Source: Thunnus maccoyii (taxonomy: Eukaryota; Chordata; Actinopteri; Scombriformes; Scombridae). Taken from it: a DNA stretch of 64,000 bases. The stretch spans positions 8,643,151-8,707,150 of the forward strand of contig NC_056548.1 of the NCBI RefSeq assembly GCF_910596095.1, given 5' to 3'. Position 1 is the first letter of the stretch. Every line of letters starts with the position of its first letter. The translations under genes were made by a program, and so were the position numbers. This document shows, in pieces, positions 50,527 through 62,911 of this stretch. The notes below the pieces were generated by a model that was not told where the DNA came from, ran no database searches, and worked only from the letters and a program-made list of their open reading frames with translations.

Positions 50527-52700
50527 AAAAGTAATTTTGATGTTGTGTACTAACTGAAAAGAAATTGCATTGGTGTCACTTCCCTCCATGTGGGGGCATA
50601 AGTAGGAAGACGTACTTTATGTGATGGGGTGACTCTTTGTTTTTAAGAGGAAATTATGATTCAAGTTGGTCTTGCACATGCAGGTAAAGTACAATCAGTC
50701 TTTAGAAGGCTAAGACAGTTGAGGTGAATGGTAATGAAAACTTTATCACTTTATTCATAAGTTTTAGTTCATATGCTCAAGCTAATTTTATTTATTATTA
50801 CTGTATTTAGTGAAATAGAAATGTCAACCTTCCCAGGATAAACAAAAGGTAAACAAAGTACATTTTTGAATGAATTTTAAAAGCAGTCTGGAGTTTAAGT
50901 ACCGCCTGTGGTGCCAAAGAAATCTTGGCTAATTAAGCTGTTTCAATGTATTACAAATTAATAAATACTTTATGTACATTTGTGGGGTTTATAAAAAATA
51001 TACACAGCAAATATCTTGAGGTACAGTGGCATTCAAAATTGCTAATACATTTTCACTAAGCCATACCATATCTGATACAAACACTGCACTGTTGTAGTTC
51101 AGTTTTAAGTAAATAAGTAGATAAATTATAAGGTTTTATTATGAATATCAAACTGGTTGTTATCGTTATATTTGTGATACCCTTTAATTGGTATCTGTCT
51201 TCATCCAAATACCATTTGTTCAAAGCAATGATTTGATTTCTAATCTGATTTGTTTGTCACTCTACATTATGTTAAAATTGCAGAAGATGCAATAGAGGAA
51301 TGTATTGATTCTGTCACTGAGTGTGATTAATCATAGTTTGTATATTTTCTATCCATGTTACTTCTATGAAGTGGTGCAATCAACATAGTAAATATTTTTC
51401 TTTTGGCCACAGTACTGCACATCATTATTCAGTTGGAGCCGTTATGATCTGACAGTATGTTTTCATGTGTTAATTTAACCTCAATTTGTTTGTCAAAGCT
51501 ATATAATTCTGTCCTCCCTTTTAATTACTCAGACTCCCTTCTGTACGGCTCATATTGTCAGTAATGGTAAAAAAAAAGGGTAGGTCAATGTGCACCAAAA
51601 GTAAGTTAGTGTAGAGAACGGTAGAAAATGATATCATCCCCCAAACAGAATACTTTCCAAGAGGTCAAGAGGTCTCTCAGTTAATTTAAAACTGACTCTG
51701 TGTTGTTTTCATTCGGATGTTTATGATGCTACTTGAAAAACTGCATTTGAATGTGAAGTACAGTAGTTTGCCTCTTTGAAAGTCAGTGCTGCTTTAGATA
51801 GATAGAGCTTGTGTGCAATAATGCTACCTACTTAGAACTGATGTTGTACTTGCATAAAGAAAATATAAAGCTGCTTGAACTGTGTGTATTTAGTAAATGA
51901 CCTAATATCAATATATGCTTAGAAAAATGTGCTTATATGTTGCTAATTTCAGTAATTTTGTACTTCACCTTTGCTTTGACATGGTACCAAGAGTTTTTTG
52001 ATGTTACACTTGTAGAAAAAAAAGAATGAGAACAAACTTGCAAAGGTATTAATACAAGATATTTAAATTATCTAGATTTATTGTTAGTAGGAGTGACATT
52101 CATGTAGATTTGGTGCTAATGTACAAAAGAAACAAACGTATAAATGTCTGGACATTCATCATTTGCTAATAGGAGGTTATTTTAAAGGAGAGTATTTTCA
52201 GAAAGGCTTCACGGAATTTAATGTAGAGAGTTTTCATTTAATGCAGCTTCAGAGACTTCAGCGACAGTGTGTGTCAGTTATCAGCAATACTGCCTAATGA
52301 ATAGTCAGTTGCCTCTTTTTTTTTCTCTTTATTTTGTGAAGGAAACAAATATGATGTGACCATAGGTTTACAGGGACCTATAGGCTGGCCAAAAAGTAAT
52401 AAAAACAATTTGTTCCAAGTGTTTTTGTTGTTATGTTTCATTTTCAGTTTGACTCTGTCACTCACTGATGCAATGTTAGTGATCCCACACCACAGGCTTC
52501 CTCTTTCAGTCTGTTTGTGTGGAAGTTATGAAGGAATCAACTGAAGTAGTTCTGCAAAAAATAAAAAAATGAAGATTTTCTAGTATTACAAGTATTACAA
52601 ACAAATACAATTTCGACTGTTTATTACTATTTATGACTATTTTGGTAATGGGTTTCATACACTTTCTGTAATAAAATATCTAAAAGCAAAGATTTTATGA
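50527..52700 (+). other. tulp4: TULP4 3' UTR and poly(A) signals
   Basis: No coding signal follows the stop at 50524-50526. AATAAA occurs at 50960-50965 and again at 52670-52675, so short and long 3' UTRs (about 0.45 and 2.15 kb) are possible. A long TULP4 3' UTR would resemble the mammalian gene. Confidence 0.55.
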
Positions 52701-52867
52701 GATGGCGGACCATAATATTACAAACGAAAAAGAAAACAACAAAACACAAATTCACATATTAAATCATACAAATTGCAGCTGTTCGTTTTGTATAAAGGTT
52801 CATAGATAATTAATTTCACAGCTGTCCATGCAAACTAAAATTCAGAGTGATTAATAATATTCATTTA

Positions 52868-52940
52868 TATATTCATTTATATATAGATATATAGATATAT
52901 ATATAGATAGATATAGATATAGATAATGATAATATATATT
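52868..52940. repeat. (TATAGA)n / (TA)n simple repeat
   Basis: About 70 bp of repeated ATAGATATAT units between TULP4 and the SLC18B1 promoter. Confidence 0.85.
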
Positions 52941-53004
52941 TACAGTAATAATATAGATTTATAATTTCATTTAATATGTCACAAAAGTGGGAATTTGTAT
53001 TCAG

Positions 53005-53135
53005 CGAACTCTCGCGGGATCTAAACTTATCTAGATCTAATCTGACCCTAACCTGACTCGCGAGACTTCGTTCCTCTGTCTCATAAAGCACTTACTTTCT
53101 GACTAATAGTTTGAGGAAATACCGGAAACATCGTG
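53005..53135 (+). promoter_or_regulatory. SLC18B1 promoter with two TCTCGCGAGA-type motifs and an ETS-like site
   Basis: TCTCGCGGGA (53010-53019) and ACTCGCGAGA (53056-53065) each match the TCTCGCGAGA core-promoter palindrome closely, and ACCGGAAA (53121-53128) resembles an ETS/GABP site. There is no TATA box. The block is a CpG-rich island in AT-rich DNA, 140-260 bp upstream of the SLC18B1 ATG, as in housekeeping promoters. Confidence 0.55.
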
Positions 53136-53273
53136 ATTGCTTCGCGTGGTGTTTCGCTGTCTGTGGTTGAAGAGAGACCTGAACAGACAGTCAGGAGCTG
53201 TCTGTGTTTCCAGGATTCCTCCTCTCTCTTTCTCTGTCTGTCCCCGTTTATTTCTGACCTGAATTTTAAAGAA

Positions 53274-56200
53274 ATGGACCCACACGATGATCTTCGGCGA
53301 AGAGGTTGGTCACTTTAATAACTTTTTAATAAATATAGTCTGAAAACTACCATTTCTGGCGGTGAATTTTGAACCAGCAGCAACAGCTTCCAAGTGAATT
53401 GACCCTTAATTTGCTATTTTGATTCATAAATTACCACCAGTTTCATTGAAGATTACCAATATTAATCCTATTTTCTGTCACCTGTAGTCACTTCCCCTTT
53501 TTTTTTCTTTTCATATCAGATGACAGCACTCCAGCAGATTCAACAGATCCTCCACCGAGGATGACAAGACAGCAGAAACTCACTTTAATATCAATGGCAT
53601 CTGTCAACTTCAGCTCAATGATCTGTTACTCAATATTAGGCCCATTTTTCCGTAATGAGGTAAGTTAAAGAAGCCCTCCTCAATGGGTACAAATGAGTTT
53701 AAAGGTTTAAAGGTGCTCTTTAATAAATTGTTAAATATTTTAACTAATGGCTTTATTAAATGGAGACCATGTATTTTTAAAAGAAGAACATTATTTTCAT
53801 TTTACAAGTGAAATTAAATGTTAAATACACTCAGTGGTTTTGCTGCTCTCGCCTTACTTGATCTCGTATGACCAGTATGGCAAAAAATTTTTCCCAGGAT
53901 GGCGACCACCTTTCTCTGCCTCTGATTGGCTAATACTTTGTTGCCTTTGTTGGTTGGGTTGGTCAGGTTTAGGCATGAGGAGTGAGACTGGTTAGGATAA
54001 GAATATCAGGTCAAGCCAATCAGAGGCAGAGTAGAGCAGCTTTGTCACTCTGGGAAAAAAGAAAATATCGCAATCAGTATGGTGACTAATTTTCCCTACT
54101 CGTGCCACTGTTGCACAATATTTTTGCACTTTGTTTTATATTTATTTATCACTTTTATTCTATTTTGAGGTGTCTTTTTAACACCTGGCCAGGGACTACA
54201 AATAAAAATTTGCTATGTAAGCTAACTTTCAGGCTCATTTTTAAGGTTTCTCTGTTCTTTTGAGAAGAGAATAACAAATAAACAAATAAACCAAGCTTAA
54301 CTAAATAATTCTCAGGTCATTTTCACATATGGACACATAAGCTGCTGTTCAGCAAAGGTTTCTGTTGGTTAGTTTTAATAGTTAATAAATAATTTACTAA
54401 TGCTATAACTTAGGCGTAGGAATAATTTGGGTGGCCAGGTTGTAAAAGATTCCTTTGGCCAGGGTTTATCATTTTGTTTGTGTAATAAAGTCATTAATAT
54501 TGGTAATCCATTATTAATCCATCAATAAGTTGTAAAATAAATGTTTTCTTGGTTCAGATCTTCGGCTGTCCTTTTACAGAAGGTAAATATGGTCCAAGTA
54601 GGGATTTTTCACAACCTGTAAACTCAAAAGTTGTTCTTCTAACTTATAACTGAACTATAAAGCTTTATTTACAACCTATAAACCCTTTTTAAAGGGAGCC
54701 GTATTAGACAGCAGTGCCAGGGTTGGATACTCTTTTACTGCTACTACTTGTGTAAAAACATGCTGTTGTTCTGTAATTTATAAAACTCTAAAAAGCAAAC
54801 AAACATCTACAATTTATATGTGCCAAAATGTGTGTTTATAGCACAGATTATTAACTGGCAGTTGCATATTAAAGTCTTGTTTAATGAGGTCAGCAGAGGC
54901 AAAAAAGCTTTTTTTCCCCAAAACAACAGTAGAATATAATACATAGACAATAGTTATTTTAATCAGGAGAGACACGTGAAATAAGCAAGAGAATTGTTTA
55001 TTATACAGATGATACTGATGATTAAGTGTTGTCAAAAGTCTTTGGGGCTTAGACTCCACAGGGAGATTTTGAATCAAGGGACATCAGTCCTGAGCCGCAG
55101 CAAGATAAATCCCCCCATGGAGTCTAGACACTGTTGGTGGTGGCTGATGACTTCTGCTGAGACTGATAAGGCTGATGAGGTTGAGGAAGTGATGCACTGA
55201 TGAATCTGTGAAGACTGGGCGGTGATGGGGAAGTGGTGGGGCGTGAAAAAACAGCACCATGAAAGCACTAAGACAAAGAGGGAGAAAACAAAAAGACAGC
55301 TGCAATATGATAGGCTGACTGAAGGTGTGTCACCGTGCTATTGGTGACCAGCTGATGTGAAGAGCTGACATCTTACTTGATGCCCAGGGGAATGACAGCA
55401 AGGAAATTATAAGTGAGCACGCGTTAGGGAGGGAATGAAAGATGGTTTAACAGACCTGAGCATGTGAAAGTTGGTCTTCCTGACTGAACTTTCGCTAAGC
55501 TCCATTTGTCACAAATTCATAATGTACTTCCAATGCTGTTAATTTGCACAACACCTGCACAATCTCTATTTTTTATTTTAAAAGTAAAAAATGTTAAGTA
55601 ATTTATCCGCATCCATTAAAATATACCTCAATAAGAAAGATCAATTTGAAGTGTATAACAGTATTGATGTTAGCGACAGAAACAGTTTTGGGGATTAGAC
55701 TCCATCAATGTGAAGAACCTTCATAAAGCCCTTATTAAGAGAGGAGATAGGACAGGACCCCCACCCCCCCGCCCCCCTCCCCAACCCCCTCCCCCAGCAA
55801 GTCAGCAGGTGCTTGATGAAAACCTTTGAATGACTCTCTCGGGATACCATGGAGGTCATGGTGGTGATGGGGAGGAGGTGGGTTGCGCAATAGTATATTT
55901 AAAGCATCTGGGGACTGATTGGCTTGAGGAACACAGGTAGAAAGATCATTAGTCAGGTATGGTGATGTCAGAATTGTGAATGAATGGATTTTAACAGTGT
56001 GGGAAAGTGGAAGTGATTGAGAGGAAATAGACACATCTTCCTTCTTGAACTTTCGCCAAAGCTTCATATAGACAGTCACAGGATGCAAGAACTACTGCAC
56101 TTACTCGACTAAAGCACTTGAATGAAGTGCAGTTGTTGACTAATTGACCACATCACGTTTTTGTGATATCCACCTAACAAAGAGACAGATAACCAAACAA

Positions 56201-59200
56201 ACAAACAGGGCTGAAAACATAACATTGGGAGGAGCAGTGTTTCAATCAAGGAGTTGTCCAATAATTAATTTGATCAGTTGATGACTATGTGGAGTTGCAG
56301 ATAGCCACAAAGGTGTCTTGAAGAATAGTATCGCAGTGATGAGAAGAATGGACCAAAGCTGATCATACAACCATCACCAATTCCTTTTAAAAACTTAGCA
56401 GTAGTGTCTTCTCAGTAAAATGTACCAATAATCATGTGATATACATCAGACAGCCTCGATGAAGACCAGTGAATGACTGGTTTTGTCTTTCTCACCGGAC
56501 AGAAGGTCTCAAGAAAGATCAGCTGGTGTCATCTGTAATATCTGTAAAGCAACAAATAGTTCTTGATCAATCATTTGAGGCATTCATTTAAGGGAAAAGT
56601 TCAGAATATTTGACTATTGTTTATTGCTTTTGTTAATTCTACTGTGAGTTAATTGTCTCTTCTCATACCTATGAATACATTGCCTGAATATTTTCTACAC
56701 AGGCAGTAAAGAAAGGAGCCAGTCAGACTGTTATTGGTCTCATATTTGGCTGCTATGCTGTCTGCAATTTGATTGGTTCACTGATACTAGGAAAATATGT
56801 AAGTATACGTCATTATTTTTAATCAGTTAATGTTATGTGAAGTGTGATTTGTTGCACGGAGTGACTCTCAGTCTCTCTCATCAGATTGTCCAAATTGGTG
56901 CAAAGTTCATGCTTGTTACGGGGCTTTTTGTGTCATCAGGCTGCACCATTCTGTTTGGGTGAGTGTTGATCCTGTGTGCCATGTGGATGATGATGATGAT
57001 GATGGGTTTAGAAACATATTGCATATAGTAACTAGTATAATACAGTAATCTTAACATATTTAACAACTCTCAAGTTTTCGAGAGTTTTTGAAAGCAGAGT
57101 ATTTTGCATAACACTGAGTTAAGAGTTACAGATAATGCTCACATAACAGAATTTGTAGTTTTGTCAATGTTTGCATTGTAGCAATTGCAGATTTAGGCCT
57201 CTAGGCTTCATACATTCTGTGTAAAAATGTTTGATTGTCTCACGGTAAACATTGTATTTGAGGTGTTCATCACAGGAGTCCCAAAAAGAAAAGACAAGGC
57301 AATATACTGTACTTTGAAAAGTCCAAAACCAACAACGAATTGATTCAACCAAAAAGTATTGTGTGTGTAGCTAAACCCAGATTTATTTATTTATTTATTT
57401 ATAATATATAGTATACATACTGTATATATATTATTCCTCTGTGCCTTAGCCTCCATCCAAAAAAAATATTAAATGGACATTTGTTGTGTTGTTTTTATTG
57501 GGACAATGTACAGTTTTAAACATAAATGTTAACATTTGATGTATTGCACCAGAGTTAGCTTTAAAGCTAATTTTCATCTGCAGTCCCTTACAAATAAAAC
57601 ATATAACAGCACAATAACAAACAGTACAAAGCAAAAAAACACACAGGACACATTATACAAAATACAAAGCTACACACAATAACACTTCACATACACCCAC
57701 AATGTCAACTATAAATTAATAATGTAAACTTGTCATATTAAAAGCAAGATTGTTTGAGATTATATGAGAAGACCATGAAATGAAATTTAGATTAAGTGGT
57801 TACAGAGCAGTAGTTTTTAGCAGAACTGTTGCACTGGGTTATTTCTGCTTTTTTAAAAATAGTCCCCAACAAAATCACATTTTGCTCCTGTTTTAGTGAC
57901 ATTTGTCAAAAAAACTACATTGCCCAGCTGTTTTAGGAAATTGCCTTTTAGAAGAATGAAACTATATATGTGTGATTTGTAAAGATTAATGAGTTGAGTT
58001 GGAACAAATGGGGCTTAGAGCTGAGAGTCACAGAAAGGGCAGAGAAAGTGTAAAGTACTGAGAGATGAACTAATGCATTGTTGGTAGAAAAATATAGAAT
58101 AACACCAGCCTTCCTTTAAGATAATCATGAGAAAGTTCTTTATGTAATCTGGCAATGAACAAACATGAAAGAATTGTATTGGCAGTGTACATGGTTCTTT
58201 ATTAAATCTGTTGTTTTTCTCCACTTTATCTGAATGTGGGAAAAAATGCAGATTTGTGATTTCATCTGGTGTAAAAATGATTACTCTTCGTTAATGTGTT
58301 TAGTCACCTTACATTACACACTGTTCCTTGCTGTTTAAGACTGAGCTAACAGCCTGTATCGTGTCAGTCTTTTGACATTAAATGATTTCATTCTTTTCTC
58401 GCAGATTACTAGATCGGGTTCCTGCAGGTCCTGCCTTCATTACTATGTGCTTTGTAGTGAGGTCTGTTGACGCTGTGGGCTTTGCTGCTGCGATGACCTC
58501 CTCTTTTGCATTGACAGCAAAAATATTCCCAAACAATGTGGCAACTGTTTTGGTGAGTGTAGACAACCCTTGTGTGTCTGGCATGTTGTTTAGACATTAG
58601 AATCACGAGCAAACAAAAACAGCAATATAGTTTGAGTTGTTTTGTATCTCGCATTTTCCCCCAGAGCCATGGAAAATAATAAGTAGCTACCTAAATACAG
58701 TATGTAGTAATTCAGATTCTGCTTGCTTGTGTATATGTAAATGCATATTTTAATGTGCTTCATTTCTCTCAATTTAGGGTAGTTTGGAGATTTTCACAGG
58801 ACTTGGTCTTATCATGGGACCACCGGTCGGAGGGTGGTTCTACCAGTCATTTGGATATGAAGTCCCTTTTATGCTTCTTGGGTGTTTCCTATTGATTATG
58901 GTTCCTTTCAACATTTACATCTTGCCAACCATTGGTAACAGTTTGGATATTTCACCCAAATTATTTTCACCAAAGTATTTATTTTTTCTCGTAGATTTGA
59001 ACTGTGAGTTGTATTTTGGGCTTCTCTCTACACAGATGCAGACCCGTCAAAGGATTCATTCTTTGGGCTTCTCACTCATGTGAAAATAGTGCTGATCTGC
59101 TATGTTATATTCACTCTAAGTGCAGGTCTGGGCTTCTTGGATGCCACGTTGTCCCTGTTTGCTATTGATACGGTAATATCCTCTATTCCGAAAAAGTCAA

Positions 59201-61426
59201 ATTACTTTAGGTAGAAAGCTTTTCATGCACCGTGTGAATGATGAAGAAATACAGTATTTTTCTCTCTCTATTTTACCTAGTTTAATCTCTCAACTGGCTA
59301 CGTCGGACTCATCATGCTTGGTTTGTCTTTACCTTATTGCCTAGCATCACCACTGATGGGGTATTTCACTGATAAATATCCTGTGAGTATTAAAGCAACT
59401 AAAATGATTACATGGAGATAATTCTTTCACAACTTTACGTTTGTCACGTTAAACAAAATCCTCCGTTTGTTGGTGTTTATCAGGCTACCAGGAGTTGGTT
59501 CATGGTGACAGGAGCCGTCGCCACAGCGTTTGGCTTCTTTTTGCTTGGTCCCGTCCCTTTCCTTCACATCCCAAAGTGAGCATGTGGTGAAGGTAGAAAG
59601 TAACTAAGACTCTCTACTTTGAGGGAATAGTTTGTGTTTTGGGAAATACACACATTTGCTTTCTTTTGATACCACTCTCATATCTGTCTGTTTTAATATG
59701 GAGTTACAGCCAGTTAGCTTAGCTTAGCATAGAGACTGGAAACGGGGAAACAACCAGCCTAGCTCTATCCAAAGGTAACAAAATCTGCCTATTAGGACTT
59801 CTAAAACTCTGTACAAAATCTGCATAAAAACCAAAGTGTAAAAACGATAAGATTGTGAGGTATTACAGGTGTCATGTACGCGACTATTTCTTGGCCGGGT
59901 GCAGTGACTTCCTCCAAACTTCTTGTCAACCAGCGAAGACTCCAGCTTTATGTTATGTTTTTTTAGACAGTAATTACAAGCAACTGAGTCAGACAAAGCC
60001 TAGTAAATGATTTTACTACCTCTTCTTCCACCACTGGCAGTATTCAGTAGGTCATGTGTTGCCTCACTGTTGCCTTACAAAAACAACATAATTCCTAACT
60101 TGTATTTTTGTGTGTTTGTGTGTTTGTGTTTTGCATGTGTAGTCAGCTGTGGTTGCTGGTCGTCATGCTTGGTGTAATTGGGTTTTCTCTGGGCATGACT
60201 GCCATCCCCACGTTCCCTGAGATCATCACATGTGCATAGTGAGTGGCTCCACATGTTGCGTTCCTATATATTCATGACCTGCAGTTAAAAAAAAAAAAAA
60301 ATGTAATGCAAGGCGAAACACATACTTTACATTCTGTTCTTTTGTTCTTTGTAGTGAACAAGGATTTGATGAGGGACTAAGTACTCTTGGAATGGTGTCT
60401 GGACTGTTTGGGGCGGTCTGGTCCATGGGGTAAGTCGTACTGGCTTCCACTGACTCTCAAAAGCTGTTTGCTGAATTGAAAAAAAAAAAGGGAAGTGATA
60501 CAGTAATCTAATATAGCAGATTAGTGCAATGTTAACCAAAAATTGTCCGGCTGGTTGGTACTAATTTCCTGTTGTTTGATCTTTAACATTACAAATTTAA
60601 CAAATTTGTTTTTTTTGTCTTATTTAAGGATGTTTTATGGCCCAGTTGTGGGTGGCCTCATCACACAACATCTAAGCTTTGAATGGGCAGCTGCTGTCCA
60701 AGGAGGCTTGGCGTTTTTGGGTGTAAGTATTAGTTGCTGAAGTGGTCCATGTGAGGAAAAAGACACATGAAGCCATGTAAATTGCATGAGTATAGTTAAT
60801 TTTGTGCAGCATATCAGCTTTTTATTGTCTTCCTGTGACTTGAAAGATTCTCCTGCAATGGACTGTATGTTAACGTTAGACACACAAGGCTGATTTTCAG
60901 GCCTGTATAAAGTTTCCTGCATGGCAGAGACAGCATGATACAGTGAATATTGTCGCTTTACTTGTGTGGCATTCATTTAATCACTCGGGTCAAACACTAG
61001 AAACTTATAATTCATGTTTCTTGGCAGTTTAACATGACACTAAATGACCGCTCTTGTGTCATGCTGTCCTCAGGCCTTTTCCTTGGCTGTGTATTATCTC
61101 TATCAACGAATACGACGACAAAGGTAATTAACTTCAAATTACGATAATTCGATTTTTGCCATATATTTAGATGCCTTATACATTCTTATATACTGTATAA
61201 ATAGTGGAAAGATATGTAGACGTCATCATTAACCTTGAATTAGGATAATCAGATTTGTCTCATATATTTATATATACTGTGTAATATGTGGAAGGATATT
61301 TAGACTTTATTTATGCCGTCTCCAAGAATACGCTGGGTTTAACACTTAATTTTTTGTTCAAATTTAAGTGTTCAAGAAGATCGGAGTAGACAGAGTGAAG
61401 AAACCACCCCTCTCCTGAATGAGTGA
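53274..61426 (+). CDS. slc18b1: Vesicular polyamine transporter SLC18B1 (MFS family), 449 aa, 14 exons
   Basis: Exons: 53274-53304, 53520-53659, 56703-56798, 56885-56958, 58405-58552, 58778-58934, 59036-59172, 59281-59382, 59484-59575, 60143-60238, 60355-60429, 60629-60722, 61074-61123, 61369-61426; GT-AG, phases consistent, 1,350 nt. SLC18B1 loads spermine and spermidine into vesicles by proton antiport. The cytosolic N terminus (MDPHDDLRRR) precedes a 12-helix MFS fold. TM1 starts near residue 30 (LTLISMASVNFSSMICYSIL), TM2 is VIGLIFGCYAVCNLIGSLIL, and the antiporter motif GLGLIMGPPVGGWFYQSFG falls after exon 5. The C-terminal half shows LWLLVVMLGVIGFSLGM, IPTFPEII, EGLSTLGMVSGLFGAVWS and FEWAAAVQGG, and the tail ETTPLLNE ends the protein. 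Length matches the human protein (about 456 aa, recalled). No frame break was seen; the first ATG of the exon was chosen as start. Confidence 0.96.
53660..56702. other. SLC18B1 intron 2 (3 kb)
   Basis: Holds an inverted-repeat element (53885-54062), a dispersed tail-like repeat (54140-54245), and a pair of diverged segments. 55030-55506 and about 55685-56066 share GGGGMTTAGACTCCA starts and GAACTTTCGCYAAGCT ends. A C-rich run (about 55758-55795) also lies here. No exon is supported. Confidence 0.55.
53885..54062. mobile_element. Inverted-repeat (foldback) element in SLC18B1 intron 2
   Basis: The left arm (TTTTTCCCAGGATGGCGACC, then CTCTGCCTCTGATTGGCT) and right arm (AGCCAATCAGAGGCAGAG, then CTTTGTCACTCTGGGAAAAA) are reverse complements with some gaps. 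The AGCCAATCAGAGGCAGAG core is perfect over 18 bp. Probably a MITE. Confidence 0.7.
56959..58404. other. SLC18B1 intron 4 (1.4 kb)
   Basis: Contains a (GAT)n run (56986-57004), ATTTATTT tracts near 57380-57400, and from about 57462 to 57620 an inverted copy of a dispersed repeat whose relatives lie at 45660-45745 and 54140-54245. No coding signal. Confidence 0.55.
59620..59990. mobile_element. Second copy of the long-TIR element, SLC18B1 intron 9
   Basis: Shares TTTTGGGAAATACACACATT-like ends and interior blocks with 43627-44175: TTAGCTTAGCTTAGCATAGA, AAGTGTAAAAACGATAAG, CTATTTCTTGGCCGGGTGCA. The right terminus is missing or eroded. Confidence 0.7.
61127..61308. repeat. Diverged tandem duplication (two units of about 90 bp) in SLC18B1 intron 13
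   Basis: Unit 1 (TTCAAATTACGATAATTCG ... GTGGAAAGATATGTAGACGT) recurs as unit 2 (TTGAATTAGGATAATCAGA ... GTGGAAGGATATTTAGACTT). Confidence 0.7.
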
Positions 61427-62039
61427 AACCCTCAGCAATATGTAGAGGGATGCCATACCGAACATAAGCTGACCTTACTATTTCAGCTCCCTGTGGATAT
61501 GAAGTAACACAAATTGTTTTTCATTATTATTAATTGCTATGTAACTCTTAAATTATAAACCCTTGTGTAACAGGAATTGTAATGATTTTTACTTGGGATG
61601 TTTTGTTAAGTTTGAACTGTTTGAAGTAGGTACTGCTACATAGCCTTAAAACAACGCCATATAACTATTATTGAACTTTAATTTAGAACTTTTAAGAGTC
61701 AGATTATCATTTGAGACTATGCAGTAAATTACAAGGTGCAATATTTTATCTGTGAGGACGATAATTCTATAGTGCTGCTGCATTAACGTTTTTAATGTTT
61801 TCTACATCACATGACTTTGATTTCATGATGACTAGATTAGTAACATGAAGCAACGGTTTTATAATATTGTTTTTAGAGTGATACATTATACAGGTTATAT
61901 TGAATGGTACATAATATACAGTATAATTTAATATAACAGGGAGCATCATGTCACTTTTTTTCTGCAGTTAGTGATGTTTTGCCTTCTTTTCTGACTGAAA
62001 TATTTAAAGACAAGAAATCTCAACTTTTTTACTGATTTG

Positions 62040-62045
62040 AATAAA
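62040..62045 (+). terminator. SLC18B1 polyadenylation signal AATAAA
   Basis: First clear AATAAA after the SLC18B1 stop, giving a 3' UTR of about 0.63 kb; another lies near 62243. The region 61427-62500 shows nothing else. Confidence 0.55.
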
Positions 62046-62517
62046 AATGGTAAATATGTAAACATTCACATGCATGTTTGTTTACTCCATCCATACCATC
62101 ACATGTGCACACCATGCAAGTTAAAATGAGTTGACATATATTGCAGAGGGTGCTTATAGTTAATACAAAAAAAAATATTAATATCTGTTTAATATGTGGG
62201 AACATTTTGAAAGTTAAATATGAAATCATTACATGCTAATGCTAATAAATACCGCACATTAATTTATAGGTCACTTTCCATTTGACTGGATCAAATATTC
62301 CTCTTAAATAATGTTGAAATATATTTGTAACAAGCAGAATATTTTAGACCCTTTTTTACATCATTTCACATGTACACTCCAGATTCTCTCTCACGTACAT
62401 GATCAAAATATCACTTTTGATGCAACGTACTAAATATCAAAAGTGTTTTTACAAATTGTACATGTTGCATGTGTAGTACGAGATGAACAACACATTTGTT
62501 GATAAATAATCAGCATT

Positions 62518-62523
62518 TTTATT
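62518..62523 (-). terminator. Poly(A) signal of the unrecognised minus-strand gene
   Basis: AATAAA on the minus strand (TTTATT on plus), 389 nt after the stop codon at 62912. Confidence 0.5.
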
Positions 62524-62911
62524 GTGAAGAATTAGCATATACAAACTTTGTTAATCTCTTACAGGCTAAGAAAACAGAACTACAATATTGCAGAAATTTT
62601 GTTTCCTACTGTATATCATCAGTAAAAATGTGTGCAATAGTCAATTTATGTTTACATCAACAAATAATAAAAAATGTAAAACATACAAAAGCATCCCCAC
62701 AATAGCACAATTCTTAATGTTAAGACATTTTTATAAACAAAATTTTACATTTCATTGATCAATCTGTATTAAGCACAATACAGAATATGAACATACTGGA
62801 AAAATACAACACATCTGGAAGGTTTGTTGTCATTACAAAAATGTACTTAATGTGACAAAAAGAATAGAAGTGTAAAGTATTCGAGTTGAAAACAATCATG
62901 TGTCCGTTAGT

